A stretch of DNA of 64,000 nt from Pseudoalteromonas aurantia 208 (GTDB lineage Bacteria; Pseudomonadota; Gammaproteobacteria; Enterobacterales; Alteromonadaceae): NCBI RefSeq assembly GCF_014858725.1, contig NZ_AQGV01000015.1, forward strand, positions 62,001 to 126,000, read 5' to 3'. A model generated the notes under the pieces. The model was not told the origin of the DNA, searched no databases, and worked only from the letters and a program-made list of their open reading frames with translations. The position numbers and the translations under genes are program-made. Shown in pieces: positions 53,772 through 63,823 of this stretch (positions are counted from its first letter, which is position 1; every line of letters begins with the position of its first letter).

Positions 53772-56700
53772 TTAGTGAGTGTTTGAGCGGCAGCTTTGAG
53801 TATCAAAGTCCATAACGATTGTTGCCCCTTCAGAGATGCCAGATACATCAATATATCCCCAGTATCTTGCATTACTTGGTATATCGTAAATTAGGCATTG
53901 TTGCTCACCTTGTGCCACTGATTTAGCGTCAAAATGGTTGCGTGGTATAGAAGGTCGGCCACCGTTTTTGAAATACACTTGAGCGTCAGCAGAGGCATTT
54001 ATCATAGTGATAGCAACACTTGTATGTTGGTCGACGGCTCTAAATGCATAGCTTGCACGGTTACCAATACAGCGAGCTTCTCCTGATAACAAATCTCTGG
54101 TGGTTTTGTCAGCATCACTGACAGAACATGCATCTGTTAAAGCTGGCATTGCAATTGTGAGAGACTTACTTGTACTAGAGACTAGGCCATCATCATCGGT
54201 GACAGTGAGCGTTACATCGAACAGCCCTAATTGGCTATAAGCATGAACAGGGTTTTGTTGAGTGCTGGTCGTGCCGTCACCAAAGTCCCAAAAATAACTG
54301 ACAATATGTCCATCAGAGTCGTAAGAATTTGCAGCACTGAAGGCAACGTGTTCGTTTACAACACTGCCAGATATCACTATGTCGGCATGAGGAGCTTGCT
54401 TAGGTATATCATTGACCAGTGGTCTACATCCAGGTACATCATAATCCATAACGATGGTCGCCCCGTTTGGCTGGCCAGATACTTCAATATATCCCCAGTA
54501 GTTAGCATCGGCCGGAATCGTATAATAAATACATTGCTGATCGCCCTGTGTCTCAGATACAAGGGTATGATCGCCATTGCCTGTTTTAGGCCAGTTACCA
54601 TCCCCGAAATAAATCCTTGAGTCATCAGGCGCATTGATTAAAGTAATTGCCACGTTTTTATGGTCACTATTTAAATCGCTAAAAGAGAAGGATTTTCGAT
54701 TTTCAATACATCGTGGTGTCGATGGCTGAATATCTCGTGAATCATTGGGTGCATTATCACATGCAGAAACAAGCGGTGGATGATCAATATTAACGATAAC
54801 GCGTGCGGTCGATGTCATGCCATCGTTATCTGTTATGCTTAAAATAACATCATAAATACCAGGCTTTGCAAATTGATGTGTAGGATTGGCAAAATCACTG
54901 TGAGTGCCATCTCCAAAGTCCCAATCATAAGTAACTATTTGACCATATTGATCTGATGACCCTTGGCTACTAAAGTTGATGGGACTATTTACTTGTACAT
55001 CGTTTTGTAACGCTCTAGCGATAGCAATTGGTGCTTGCGGTGGTGGTGGAATATTTGTACAAGCATTGTAAGAACATAGTTCTCTGACTGCCGTGATATC
55101 TGCGGCATCAATTCTACCATCACCATTAATATCAAATGACGAGTCTATGGGGTCGTTGTTACTGAGGGCGGCATTAAATGCGGCAATATCATCTATATCT
55201 ACGTCCCCGTCGTTATCCATATCACCAATCGGGAGAATTGTCACCGTCGCTTTATTTTCATGGGTTGCACCGTCATTATCAGTTACTGCTAATGTTGTAA
55301 AGTATGTCCCGGCTTGTGGGTAGGTGTGAGTAACAGATTGCCCTGACTTGATAACACCATGGCCAAAATTCCAAGAATGGTCCACTATTTGCCCGTCTTC
55401 ATCGCTAGATTTGCTGCCATCAAAGTTAACGCGGTATGTTGCGCGACCGACATATTCCCCTCCAGCATTGGCCATGGGTAAACGGTTAGGTGCAGAATGG
55501 TCAGCATCATCTCGAATGTCGTAATATGCTCTAAATCTAAGTGAGTCGTAATTTAAAAACGGGTCAATCATGACATTAAAAATCCCGCCACTGGTAAATT
55601 GGCATAGCTCAGTCTGGCCCGGTGCTTCCCAAGGACGGCAATCGTACACTTCTTTAGAGACAGATTTATTTTGGCTCACATGGATATCTGGATCGCCATT
55701 GTAACGACTGACAAGTTCGTATGTTACTAAAGATGCAGCATCGGGCACTGCAAACTCATAATTGCGTGGTTGTGAACCAGCGAGTGCCGATAATTTAATT
55801 TCATCATTTAAATAAAAACGAGAGCAACCCGCACATAGTTCCGCATCGTTAGGTGAGTTTTCAGTGATGACGGCCGTGGTCGTTCCCACTACTGATGCGC
55901 CAGAGTTGTCAGTGACTGTTAGCTTAACTGGGTAACTTCCAACATTGTTATAGATGTGAGACGGGTTTGCTTGAGCACTTGAATTTCCATCTCCAAAGTC
56001 CCAAGCGTAACTGATTATATTACCATCTGGGTCATTTGAATTGGCACTACTGAATTCAATAGCATGCCCAAACGCTTCCTCATATTTTTTGCCGTTAGTG
56101 TTAGCAAAAGGGAGTTGATTTGCAGTATTTGAGGTTTCATAATAAACATGAAGTGACGCTTTAGTATAAGTTTGGAATGGGTCAATTAAGAGGTCAAACT
56201 TTCCGCCGCCATCAAACTCGCAGTACTCCGAAATACCTTTCCATGTAAATGGTCTACAGTCATAACTTTCGCGGCTAACTTCACTATTTTTACTTACGTA
56301 TAAATCTAAGTCGCCATTGTATTTAATACTCCCATCGGCCATTTTTGGACCTTGATATCCCCCAGGGACTACCACCACCACTCGGCTTGCATCTTCAGGG
56401 ATACTGAATTGAAAGTCGTGTGTTTTACCTAACCTGTCAGTCCACATACCATCGGTTTTATTTGCCCATAGATCATCGATTTTTAAAAGCGTGAATCGAC
56501 GTTCACCCGCTTTAAGGAAAGGGTCGTCAGCTTGTATGACTTGTAGTTTAGAGTTACTAAAGTCACTAAAAGCATGCACCGATGCATAGTAAGGGACCTT
56601 TGTGTCGGGTTCATCAATTGATAACACTTCTGCATCACCTGGTGAATTAAAAGATGTGAAATCTGCTATCCAATCTTCAAAGCCTTCTGGTGGAGGAGTC

Positions 56701-58046
56701 GGGACAACTCCTTTAGATAAATACATATCTGGATCTTCAGTATGTCCGTTCAAGTAAAAAAGAATATTATTGGCCCCGTCTGGCAGGTTAATTTCAAACG
56801 TACTGATGTCACCTTTTAATCCAGATATGTTATCGAATGACATGAGTTCAGTACCTTCAGGCTCAACATCGATACCTGATATTCCGTCCCATGGGTGACC
56901 TGAATTGCTAATATATTCTTCTAACCCCGTCGCGATTAAATTGTCATTTGACCACAGAGTGTTTCGTGAAGGACCATGTAACGCAGCCGTTATACGGGCA
57001 ACTTGGTCTGCAGTGAACATGGCATAGTTGTCAGAGTAATGCATAAAGTTTTCGGTATTTGTTGGTTCACCGAAACAATTTGGTGCGTTGTTTTGCATAG
57101 GGGACGGTAAAGACATCTGCGGAGTATCGCAATTTCTATCACCGGTAGACTCACACAATGTTTGATTGGTTATGGTGCATTGCTTATCTTCAAATGTATG
57201 GATTAAGTTTAACCAGTGGCCAAATTCATGGGTAAGTACTGATCTGAAGTTCTCATTGGTATTGCTGCCAACATAGTTACCGTTATAAACGACCCGGGCT
57301 GTACCAGCTTCTGACATGGCTACTTCTGGGTACCACGCAATGCCAGAATTATTACCTTTACCATTAGCGTGTAAGTCATTCATGATATACACATTCATGT
57401 ATTTGAAGTTATCCCATGAATCTTGATTGATACGACTAAGCGTTTGTGCATCGTGGTTGCCATAGCCGGCCTCTTCTCTGTCATAACGTACGATACCATT
57501 GGTGTCGCGCCCTGCTGGATCTTTTTTGGGCAATACGAACTCAATATTGACGTTCTTTCGAAGTGCACTAAAAATTGGGGATATTTCAGGAGAGTCTACA
57601 GCTAAGCCTTGAAAATCATCATTTAGTTTACGTAGTGCATTTCTTATCTTAGCGTCAGTTAAGCACTTTTGTGTAGAGTCGCTGCAATTATAGGCTTGGC
57701 CGTAAATATGAAATACGACGGGAATATAATAACGACCATCTTCCGCAATACTGCTATTTAACAGGTCATCAGGAATCGCGTTAGTTCTGAGCTGTTCAGT
57801 TACACGATTTAGTTTTGATTGTTTTATTTGCGCGTTAAACTGAGACTGTAATTTGGACCAATTTTGGCCGTTGTGATCCGTTTGGCAATTATGATCGATA
57901 TAGTTGTCTATGGCGGTTAAATCATGGGGGTGTTTACTGTTAATATCTGTGTGTTTATGACTTGCTTTGGTTGCTGCCAGCACCGATAGCGGACTCGTAA
58001 GCAGGGTAAATAGGCATAAACTTACAACTTTGCCTGACGTGTTCAT
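53772..58046 (-). CDS. Giant secreted M43-type metalloprotease with PKD, PPC and dockerin-like domains
   Basis: A 1424-residue secreted protein. Signal peptide (ending VLA), then an M43 (pappalysin/cytophagalysin) catalytic domain with zinc motif HEFGHWLNLIH (about 272-282) and a Met-turn region. PPC-like modules follow (about 389-502, 507-633, 735-845), with YDCRPF and YDCRPW motifs, alternating with four PKD domains (about 645-732, 855-935, 1005-1087, 1219-1300). A dockerin-type EF-hand pair stands at about 938-988 (MDNDGDVDIDDIAAF, FDINGDGRIDAADITAV). Two similar terminal modules of unfamiliar type (about 1092-1208 and 1303-1424) share RARC/PRCI, YWGYIxVSG and GATIVMDxD. A AAGGAA site precedes the start. 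Confidence 0.9.
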   Translation of the reverse strand: MNTSGKVVSLCLFTLLTSPLSVLAATKASHKHTDINSKHPHDLTAIDNYIDHNCQTDHNGQNWSKLQSQFNAQIKQSKLNRVTEQLRTNAIPDDLLNSSIAEDGRYYIPVVFHIYGQAYNCSDSTQKCLTDAKIRNALRKLNDDFQGLAVDSPEISPIFSALRKNVNIEFVLPKKDPAGRDTNGIVRYDREEAGYGNHDAQTLSRINQDSWDNFKYMNVYIMNDLHANGKGNNSGIAWYPEVAMSEAGTARVVYNGNYVGSNTNENFRSVLTHEFGHWLNLIHTFEDKQCTITNQTLCESTGDRNCDTPQMSLPSPMQNNAPNCFGEPTNTENFMHYSDNYAMFTADQVARITAALHGPSRNTLWSNDNLIATGLEEYISNSGHPWDGISGIDVEPEGTELMSFDNISGLKGDISTFEINLPDGANNILFYLNGHTEDPDMYLSKGVVPTPPPEGFEDWIADFTSFNSPGDAEVLSIDEPDTKVPYYASVHAFSDFSNSKLQVIQADDPFLKAGERRFTLLKIDDLWANKTDGMWTDRLGKTHDFQFSIPEDASRVVVVVPGGYQGPKMADGSIKYNGDLDLYVSKNSEVSRESYDCRPFTWKGISEYCEFDGGGKFDLLIDPFQTYTKASLHVYYETSNTANQLPFANTNGKKYEEAFGHAIEFSSANSNDPDGNIISYAWDFGDGNSSAQANPSHIYNNVGSYPVKLTVTDNSGASVVGTTTAVITENSPNDAELCAGCSRFYLNDEIKLSALAGSQPRNYEFAVPDAASLVTYELVSRYNGDPDIHVSQNKSVSKEVYDCRPWEAPGQTELCQFTSGGIFNVMIDPFLNYDSLRFRAYYDIRDDADHSAPNRLPMANAGGEYVGRATYRVNFDGSKSSDEDGQIVDHSWNFGHGVIKSGQSVTHTYPQAGTYFTTLAVTDNDGATHENKATVTILPIGDMDNDGDVDIDDIAAFNAALSNNDPIDSSFDINGDGRIDAADITAVRELCSYNACTNIPPPPQAPIAIARALQNDVQVNSPINFSSQGSSDQYGQIVTYDWDFGDGTHSDFANPTHQFAKPGIYDVILSITDNDGMTSTARVIVNIDHPPLVSACDNAPNDSRDIQPSTPRCIENRKSFSFSDLNSDHKNVAITLINAPDDSRIYFGDGNWPKTGNGDHTLVSETQGDQQCIYYTIPADANYWGYIEVSGQPNGATIVMDYDVPGCRPLVNDIPKQAPHADIVISGSVVNEHVAFSAANSYDSDGHIVSYFWDFGDGTTSTQQNPVHAYSQLGLFDVTLTVTDDDGLVSSTSKSLTIAMPALTDACSVSDADKTTRDLLSGEARCIGNRASYAFRAVDQHTSVAITMINASADAQVYFKNGGRPSIPRNHFDAKSVAQGEQQCLIYDIPSNARYWGYIDVSGISEGATIVMDFDTQSCRSNTH

Positions 58047-58223
58047 GTTGTTTCCTTGTTAGTTAGTTTAATATTCTGCGAACAATGTTAAATTTATTCA
58101 CGGTTACAAATTAACGTATCAAGTTATAAACTTCTTATTACTTATTAAATAAACATTCCTGATTTACACGCTTTTTTTACATTATTGTTTCATATATTCC
58201 CTATATACTTGGAGTTTATATGC

Positions 58224-58244
58224 AAAAAGGGAGCGTTAGCTCCC
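58224..58244 (-). terminator. Terminator of the HEWLH protein gene
   Basis: GGGAGC/GCTCCC stem with loop TAAC; on the minus strand five T follow. Confidence 0.88.
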
Positions 58245-58265
58245 TATTGCACTGAAATAGTACCT

Positions 58266-59330
58266 TTATTTACATTGCTTTTTAACCTGTTGCCGGATTG
58301 TGCAGTTTAGAAACGTTTCAGGCCCTAATCCAGAATAACCTTTACCTTGTCTGACCTGACCTGATATGAGGTCTTCATACCAATCCATCCAAGGATATGT
58401 ATAACCGTATTCTGAAGCGGCATGCAAGATGAGTTTGTCTTTGGGAGGAATAGGCACAGAAACGCCTTTATTCGGGTAAAATTGTTCAATAACAACGTGC
58501 AACCATTCGTGGGTCCATACACCCGGGTCGTCATTTAAATACTTATTTATACGTTGTTTTACACCCATTTCTCCTGGATTAAACTTTACCGTTACGTATC
58601 CTGTTTCAAGGGTGTCGGGGGATGTTGGTTCTAGCCAAGCTAGACCAAAGTATGGACTCTCAAAACTGCAATCTCCCATTTCCGCGCGCCAAAATAAGAA
58701 TATCGTGTCGTAATCCCCAGGTCTTATATGTTTAAGTTGCGCCAAACCTTGTTGGGCTTCAAGCGTGTACCAGTCATTGTCCGGGTTATGAGTGAGTTCA
58801 ACGGGGTCGATTAAGTCTTGTCGATTTATATCCCACTTTATCGTCCCGTACGAAAATGGCTCTATATGCTCTCGTAAATTTTGTTTAAAAAAATTGTACC
58901 CCTCATCCAATTCTTTCTTGGTAAAGTTGCTATGACATTTTTTATCGCCTATGCCAGCATATACAGACGGAACACCGACAAAAAGTGCTCGCCACTTTGA
59001 AGCTGGTTGGATTTCATCACGACTAAGGGTAACTTTCATTGGATTTTTTGGGGTATGTTTATCTAATATATGGATTTGTTTTTTTAAGTACTGCTTTTCT
59101 TTTTCAAGACCAACGCCAATTGCGTGTGTACCCTGTGGTAAATTTAATTTTGCGGGGGTATATTTTCCGGTGAAATGACCATTTAAATATACAGCCCCTT
59201 GATTGAAAGCGCTGATTTCAACATTACTTTTGTTGCATTCCTTGGCATTATCACATGACAATGTTTCAGCGTATGTCGAGTTTGTTACGAGTAATATATA
59301 AATAAAGCGTAAAGGGAATGTCTGTTTCAT
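58266..59330 (-). CDS. Secreted PEGA-domain protein with HEWLH putative metallopeptidase motif
   Basis: A 354-residue protein. Signal peptide (ending TYA), a small N-terminal PEGA-like beta domain (about 30-100: AVYLNGHFTGKYTPAKLNLP then GTHAIGVG), then a larger domain with WTHEWLHVVIEQFYP (HExxH at about 274-278) and a downstream HAASEYGY that could give the third ligand. Cys pairs suggest a periplasmic or secreted fold. I do not recognise the catalytic domain as a named peptidase family. An AGG lies upstream of the start. It is 65 bases after a TonB-dependent receptor gene on the same strand and precedes two secreted proteases. A metallopeptidase role is inferred from one motif and context. 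Confidence 0.72.
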   Translation of the reverse strand: MKQTFPLRFIYILLVTNSTYAETLSCDNAKECNKSNVEISAFNQGAVYLNGHFTGKYTPAKLNLPQGTHAIGVGLEKEKQYLKKQIHILDKHTPKNPMKVTLSRDEIQPASKWRALFVGVPSVYAGIGDKKCHSNFTKKELDEGYNFFKQNLREHIEPFSYGTIKWDINRQDLIDPVELTHNPDNDWYTLEAQQGLAQLKHIRPGDYDTIFLFWRAEMGDCSFESPYFGLAWLEPTSPDTLETGYVTVKFNPGEMGVKQRINKYLNDDPGVWTHEWLHVVIEQFYPNKGVSVPIPPKDKLILHAASEYGYTYPWMDWYEDLISGQVRQGKGYSGLGPETFLNCTIRQQVKKQCK

Positions 59331-59395
59331 TTAACGACCTATGTACTATGTGGCAAGGTACAGCCAATTATTATGTATGACTGCACCTGATATAT

Positions 59396-62266
59396 TTAAA
59401 ATTTGTATCGAAGACCAACGGAGTAGCTTTTACCGTAACTGGCGTTCTCAAAAATGTAACTTCCTTCGTTTGCTCCGGCTGTTAGCAATTCTGTTTTTAA
59501 TGCATTAACGGTTAATGTTTCATCAGGATCAAGCAGGTTATATACATCCGCTGTAACCCTTAAATTATCAGTAATGTCGTATGACATCCCAACACTCAAG
59601 TTTCCCCAACTTGGTGCAACAGCTTGCTCCGTATCAACCGAACCACCTGTTTCATATGTCCAGTGACTTACCTTTTTCACGCTGTAACTAGAGCGTTTGT
59701 TGTAAGCGATGTTTAAGCTCAAACCATTTTGCTCATAAAATAGATTTATATTCGATTGGTGTTTAGATAAGCCAAAAAATGGAATTTCTTTTCCTTCGCT
59801 GTCACTTTCACCTGAGGTACTATTGTTTAACGTATAGTTAGCAGATACACCGAATCCAGCTAATTGCTCTGGCAAATATTCGTCAAATGTTTGGAACCAT
59901 GAAATCTCATACCCTCGAATTAGGCTATGGCGGTCGTCGTTGACTTCGCGCGTTGCGAGAAACTTATTGCCAGCGATGGTTTCTTCGAACTCATCATCTT
60001 TTACAAAGCCTGCAAATTGCTTGAAATATGATGCGAACGAAAGGTTACCATTTTCGCTATAGTACCATTCTAGGGCCGTATCAAACTGCTTTGATGAATA
60101 TGGTGTCAACCCAGGATTGTTGTACTTTATGGTACGTCGCTCCTTGTCATCGTTGACGTCTTCTAACTCTGGATCAATTTTTGTATTTGGAATAAGTTGT
60201 GATAGAAATGGGCGTGATATTGCTTTTGCGGCGGCAAATCGTAATACCAGTTCTTCTGATAAGTTTAATTTGAGATTCATACTCGGTAATATATCTGAAT
60301 AACTATCTTCAAATTGCTGTAAATCACGTTTTTTCCAGTCACTATTTGCAACCGAACCATCGTCATTGAAGGCTAAATTGGCCGGGTTTCGAGAGTAACT
60401 AAAAGAGGTAATATCAGTTTTTATATAACGCATGCCGATATCTAGCATATAAGGAAATCCAAACATATTATCTTCAAATTTGGATTCTATGTATGCGTGG
60501 ATAGTTTCTTCTTTTACGCCATAAGTGTCGCCATTCTCAGAGGATTGTGGTATCAAAGATTTGGCTGCAATCGGATCTAATTTATTAAAGTAGGCAAATA
60601 AAGCCGATTGGTTAATACTTGGCCACACTTGTGGCACATTAGCACCCCCACCGAAACCATTTCCTGTCCCTGCAGAAATAACATCATTTGGTAATTGCCA
60701 CATGGTATTCCCTCCAATATTGACGGTTGGTGCAGCAAATGTAGGGTTTACTTCATCACTGTGATCAAACGCGAATTTACTAGGGGAGGAAGGATAAAAG
60801 TTATATTTTTCTTTATCTTGTGAGTTGTAACCAATACCAAAAAATAGTGTACTCATAGTGCCACTAAGGGGCTCCCATGTACCGTCTATTACGAATCTAG
60901 ATGTTTTGTCATCAACGGTATTACCAAATTTGCGAGAATGATGAGCACCATACACTGCATTTTCATCTAACGCCTGTGCTAGGGTCATATCTGGGATCGG
61001 GTGATTGCCATTAAAGTTAATTGTCGCACCACTGACTCCAGCTCTGACCACGACAAGGCTACCATTTCCATCATCTTCATTTTTTGCACCAGAAACTGAC
61101 ATATCAAAATTTAAGGTGATATCGTCAAGTACCCAATTAGTATTTAGACCCACTTGGTATGTATCACTTTTTCTCGGTACTCCAGTTTCAAGCAGTTCAA
61201 CGGTTGCGTTATTCCATGATATGTTATCAACAAAGCCATCTGGACCAACATTAAACTCTGTTATTTTGGCGGCACCATCATAAGCTGGTAGCACAAGTGT
61301 CATCGCTTTGGCTTTGTTATCTACATCATAAGAGCTAAATAGCACATCAAAGTTGACGTCTAAATCGTCATTTGGAAGCCATTGTAGTGCCAGTGTGCCT
61401 CCAAGACGTTCACGTTCTGATTCAGTTTGAGTAATACGAGGCCAACGGGGCATTCTAAAGCTGTCATTGATATTTGCATTGTTGGGTGTAACCACGTCCT
61501 CTTGTTCAGAATTTGGATTTGCTGAGCTATATAGTTCGTGATATTGCCAATCATCCCAATTGGTAGATTTGTACTTATCGTAACGAGATATGCGTTTCGT
61601 GTGTACTAGGGATGCAAGTACGCCAAAGGTATCATCCAAAAATACATCACTTACTAAAAAAGATGTTTTTGGGTTATGTGATTTTGCTCGGGCATTGTAT
61701 TCATTTTTAACTGAAAGACTCAACTCTTCACCAAGATCTAGCGGTTTACGAGAGTAAATATTAACGACTCCTCCAACGGCGCCTTCTTGAAGTTTGGCTT
61801 GTTGTGTTTTGTACACCTCTATTTTGCCAACTAGTTCAGATGCAATGACATCATAGTTGAAGTCTCGGTTTTCGCTATCAGTAGCTAGCTTACGGCCATT
61901 AAACGTTGTGATATTATACTTACCAGACATCCCACGAATTGTTACTTTTTGGCCCGCACCATCAGTCCGAGTGACGCTGATCCCTGGGATACGTTGCAGC
62001 GCTTCTGCTACGTTATCATCAGGGAATTTGCCAATATCTTCAGCGACAATCGCATCAACCACGTTATCCGATTGTCTTTTGATGCTTTGCGCCTCTCGCA
62101 GGCTCCCTAAAATTCCTAAGGTTGCTTTTACCTCAATAACTTCTATGTCGTCTTTTTTATCGCCTTGCTCAGCGTATGCTGAATGACTTAGCATAGTGCT
62201 TAATGCAAGTGCGAGAGGAGATAATATAAATATGTTATTTTTATCTTTGCGCTTACTTTTTTTCAT
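59396..62266 (-). CDS. TonB-dependent outer-membrane receptor
   Basis: A 956-residue receptor with signal peptide (ending YA), a TonB-box-like DIEVIEVKAT, a plug domain (about 55-180: SDNVVDAIVAEDIGKFPDDN, VAEALQRIPGISVTRTDGAG) and a barrel ending in an aromatic C-terminus (SVGLRYKF). The plug matches the TIGR01782-type 'TonB-dependent receptor' family common in Caulobacter and Alteromonadales, which import oligosaccharides and other organics. The nearby protease genes suggest peptides or glycopeptides as cargo; that is inference. The HEWLH gene follows after 65 bases, so these two are probably cotranscribed. Confidence 0.93.
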   Translation of the reverse strand: MKKSKRKDKNNIFILSPLALALSTMLSHSAYAEQGDKKDDIEVIEVKATLGILGSLREAQSIKRQSDNVVDAIVAEDIGKFPDDNVAEALQRIPGISVTRTDGAGQKVTIRGMSGKYNITTFNGRKLATDSENRDFNYDVIASELVGKIEVYKTQQAKLQEGAVGGVVNIYSRKPLDLGEELSLSVKNEYNARAKSHNPKTSFLVSDVFLDDTFGVLASLVHTKRISRYDKYKSTNWDDWQYHELYSSANPNSEQEDVVTPNNANINDSFRMPRWPRITQTESERERLGGTLALQWLPNDDLDVNFDVLFSSYDVDNKAKAMTLVLPAYDGAAKITEFNVGPDGFVDNISWNNATVELLETGVPRKSDTYQVGLNTNWVLDDITLNFDMSVSGAKNEDDGNGSLVVVRAGVSGATINFNGNHPIPDMTLAQALDENAVYGAHHSRKFGNTVDDKTSRFVIDGTWEPLSGTMSTLFFGIGYNSQDKEKYNFYPSSPSKFAFDHSDEVNPTFAAPTVNIGGNTMWQLPNDVISAGTGNGFGGGANVPQVWPSINQSALFAYFNKLDPIAAKSLIPQSSENGDTYGVKEETIHAYIESKFEDNMFGFPYMLDIGMRYIKTDITSFSYSRNPANLAFNDDGSVANSDWKKRDLQQFEDSYSDILPSMNLKLNLSEELVLRFAAAKAISRPFLSQLIPNTKIDPELEDVNDDKERRTIKYNNPGLTPYSSKQFDTALEWYYSENGNLSFASYFKQFAGFVKDDEFEETIAGNKFLATREVNDDRHSLIRGYEISWFQTFDEYLPEQLAGFGVSANYTLNNSTSGESDSEGKEIPFFGLSKHQSNINLFYEQNGLSLNIAYNKRSSYSVKKVSHWTYETGGSVDTEQAVAPSWGNLSVGMSYDITDNLRVTADVYNLLDPDETLTVNALKTELLTAGANEGSYIFENASYGKSYSVGLRYKF

Positions 62267-62632
62267 ATGACACGTTCCAATCTAATTATTATTTTTGAAC
62301 TAACTTGCTTTGCAATAAATTAATTTGCTTAAACATTTCCCTGTACCAAAAAGAAAAACTTTTTGGCTCTGTTAATTCAATCATATGTAAGTAATTTGAA
62401 CGTCTCGAATTAGTAGATATATATCCTGTTATATAACATGGTTGGATATAAGGTGGAAATTATTACGATGTAGCATAAAATAAGTTTATTGTGAGTTCTG
62501 CAATGGGAATATTAAATAAGATATGAATGTAATATATACATTAACTTTGTATTTATTCTATAGGAAAAGTATTGTGAAAGGGAGTGAAAAAATAAGTGCT
62601 TTATTCCCCACTCTCTTTCAAATGTGAATTCC
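62267..62632 (-). other. Intergenic region before the receptor gene
   Basis: 365 bases. It holds the promoter of the receptor gene, not located, an inverted repeat TATATCC...GGATATA near 62418-62448, and an 11-base-pair stem-loop (GAAAGGGAGTG/CACTCTCTTTC, one G-T pair, 62576-62619) that lies at the end of the minus-strand PLP gene and may be its terminator. No coding frame. Confidence 0.5.
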
Positions 62633-63823
62633 TTACTTAATACAACTTAATGCTTGCTCTAAATCAGTGATCAAATCATCGCAGTTTTCAAGGCCAACCG
62701 AAATTCTCATATCACCAAGTGAAATCCCCATTTTTTCGAATTGATCAGGGGTTTGTTCTTTTATACAACTGATGGCAGGAGCATATATTAAACTCTCATG
62801 CCCGCCCCAACTAACACCTATCTGAAATAGTTCAAGATGATTAAAAAACGACTTAATACTGGCTAAGTGTTTTGTTTTTAGTTGAAAACTCATAAGCCCA
62901 CTTACACCGCTCATTTGCGACTCAACTAAGGGCTTTTGCTCGAAGTTATCTAGGCCAGGGTAATTGACATGTTTGATTTTTTTGTGGCGATTTAAAAATT
63001 CAGCTATTTTTTTCGCCGTACTTTGGTGGCGATCCATTCTTAAGTGCAATGTTCTCAGGCTTCTTAGTAAATACCAAGCTTCAACGGGCGCCATTTTAGC
63101 GCCCAAAAGTTCATACTCACGTGCACAGATCGCACTAACCAACTTATCACTCCCAATGAGAACCCCTGAGACTATATCACTATGACCTCCAAGATATTTA
63201 GAACAAGAGTGGAGCTCTAAATCTATCCCCATATTTAGCGGCTTTTGATAAATAGGAGTACTCCAAGTATTGTCAATAATAGTTGCTATATGATTTTTTC
63301 TTGCTAACTGGGATATTTTACGTATGTCTTGCAGTGAAAAAACTACAGAAGAGGGACTTTCTAAGTAAATCAGTTTTGTATTTGACTGAATTGCTTGCTC
63401 TATCTCGTCATTGTCTTTTCCTGAGACAAATGTAACCTGAATGTTCATTTTTGGAATTAAAAAATCATTAATAAAACTGATTGATGGGCCGTAAATATTG
63501 TTTAACGTAATGATATGATCATTATACGATAAAAAGTGGAGCATTCCTGCAGAAACCGCCGCCATTCCTGAAGCAAAAAGTTTGGCTTTTTCACCATTTG
63601 CCAGTTGTGCAATTTTCTTCTCAACAATCGATACTGTTGGATTATTTCCTCTAGTATAAATTGCGTTGTTTATTTTGTCTTCAAATGCCATTTCAATGGC
63701 ATCCCAACTATCAAAAGTAAATAACGAATTTTGGTAGATAGGTGGCACAACAGCACCAAATCGATCGTTTTTTTCTATATTATCATTGATTAATAATGTA
63801 CTGGGTTTAAAGTGATTGGTCAT
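62633..63823 (-). CDS. Cys/Met-metabolism PLP-dependent enzyme (cystathionine gamma-synthase/beta-lyase type)
   Basis: A 396-residue enzyme of the Cys/Met metabolism PLP family (fold type I). The Schiff-base Lys is in HSCSKYLGGHSD; FASGMAAVSAGMLHF and YTRGNNPTVSIVEKKIAQL, with LLYLESPSS and IIDNTWSTPIYQ, are family landmarks. The members include cystathionine gamma-synthase, beta-lyase, methionine gamma-lyase and O-acylhomoserine sulfhydrylases, and I cannot tell which this is. Its ATG overlaps the 3' end of an upstream membrane protein gene by 17 bases, so the two are in one operon. That suggests a transporter for a sulfur amino acid or a similar substrate. Confidence 0.88.
   Translation of the reverse strand: MTNHFKPSTLLINDNIEKNDRFGAVVPPIYQNSLFTFDSWDAIEMAFEDKINNAIYTRGNNPTVSIVEKKIAQLANGEKAKLFASGMAAVSAGMLHFLSYNDHIITLNNIYGPSISFINDFLIPKMNIQVTFVSGKDNDEIEQAIQSNTKLIYLESPSSVVFSLQDIRKISQLARKNHIATIIDNTWSTPIYQKPLNMGIDLELHSCSKYLGGHSDIVSGVLIGSDKLVSAICAREYELLGAKMAPVEAWYLLRSLRTLHLRMDRHQSTAKKIAEFLNRHKKIKHVNYPGLDNFEQKPLVESQMSGVSGLMSFQLKTKHLASIKSFFNHLELFQIGVSWGGHESLIYAPAISCIKEQTPDQFEKMGISLGDMRISVGLENCDDLITDLEQALSCIK

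Noticed and set aside
62271..62280. TTGGAACG half-site before the receptor gene at 62266
   Set aside because: It resembles the mannose operator but is only a half-site, lies within 15 bases of the start codon and may serve as the ribosome binding site.
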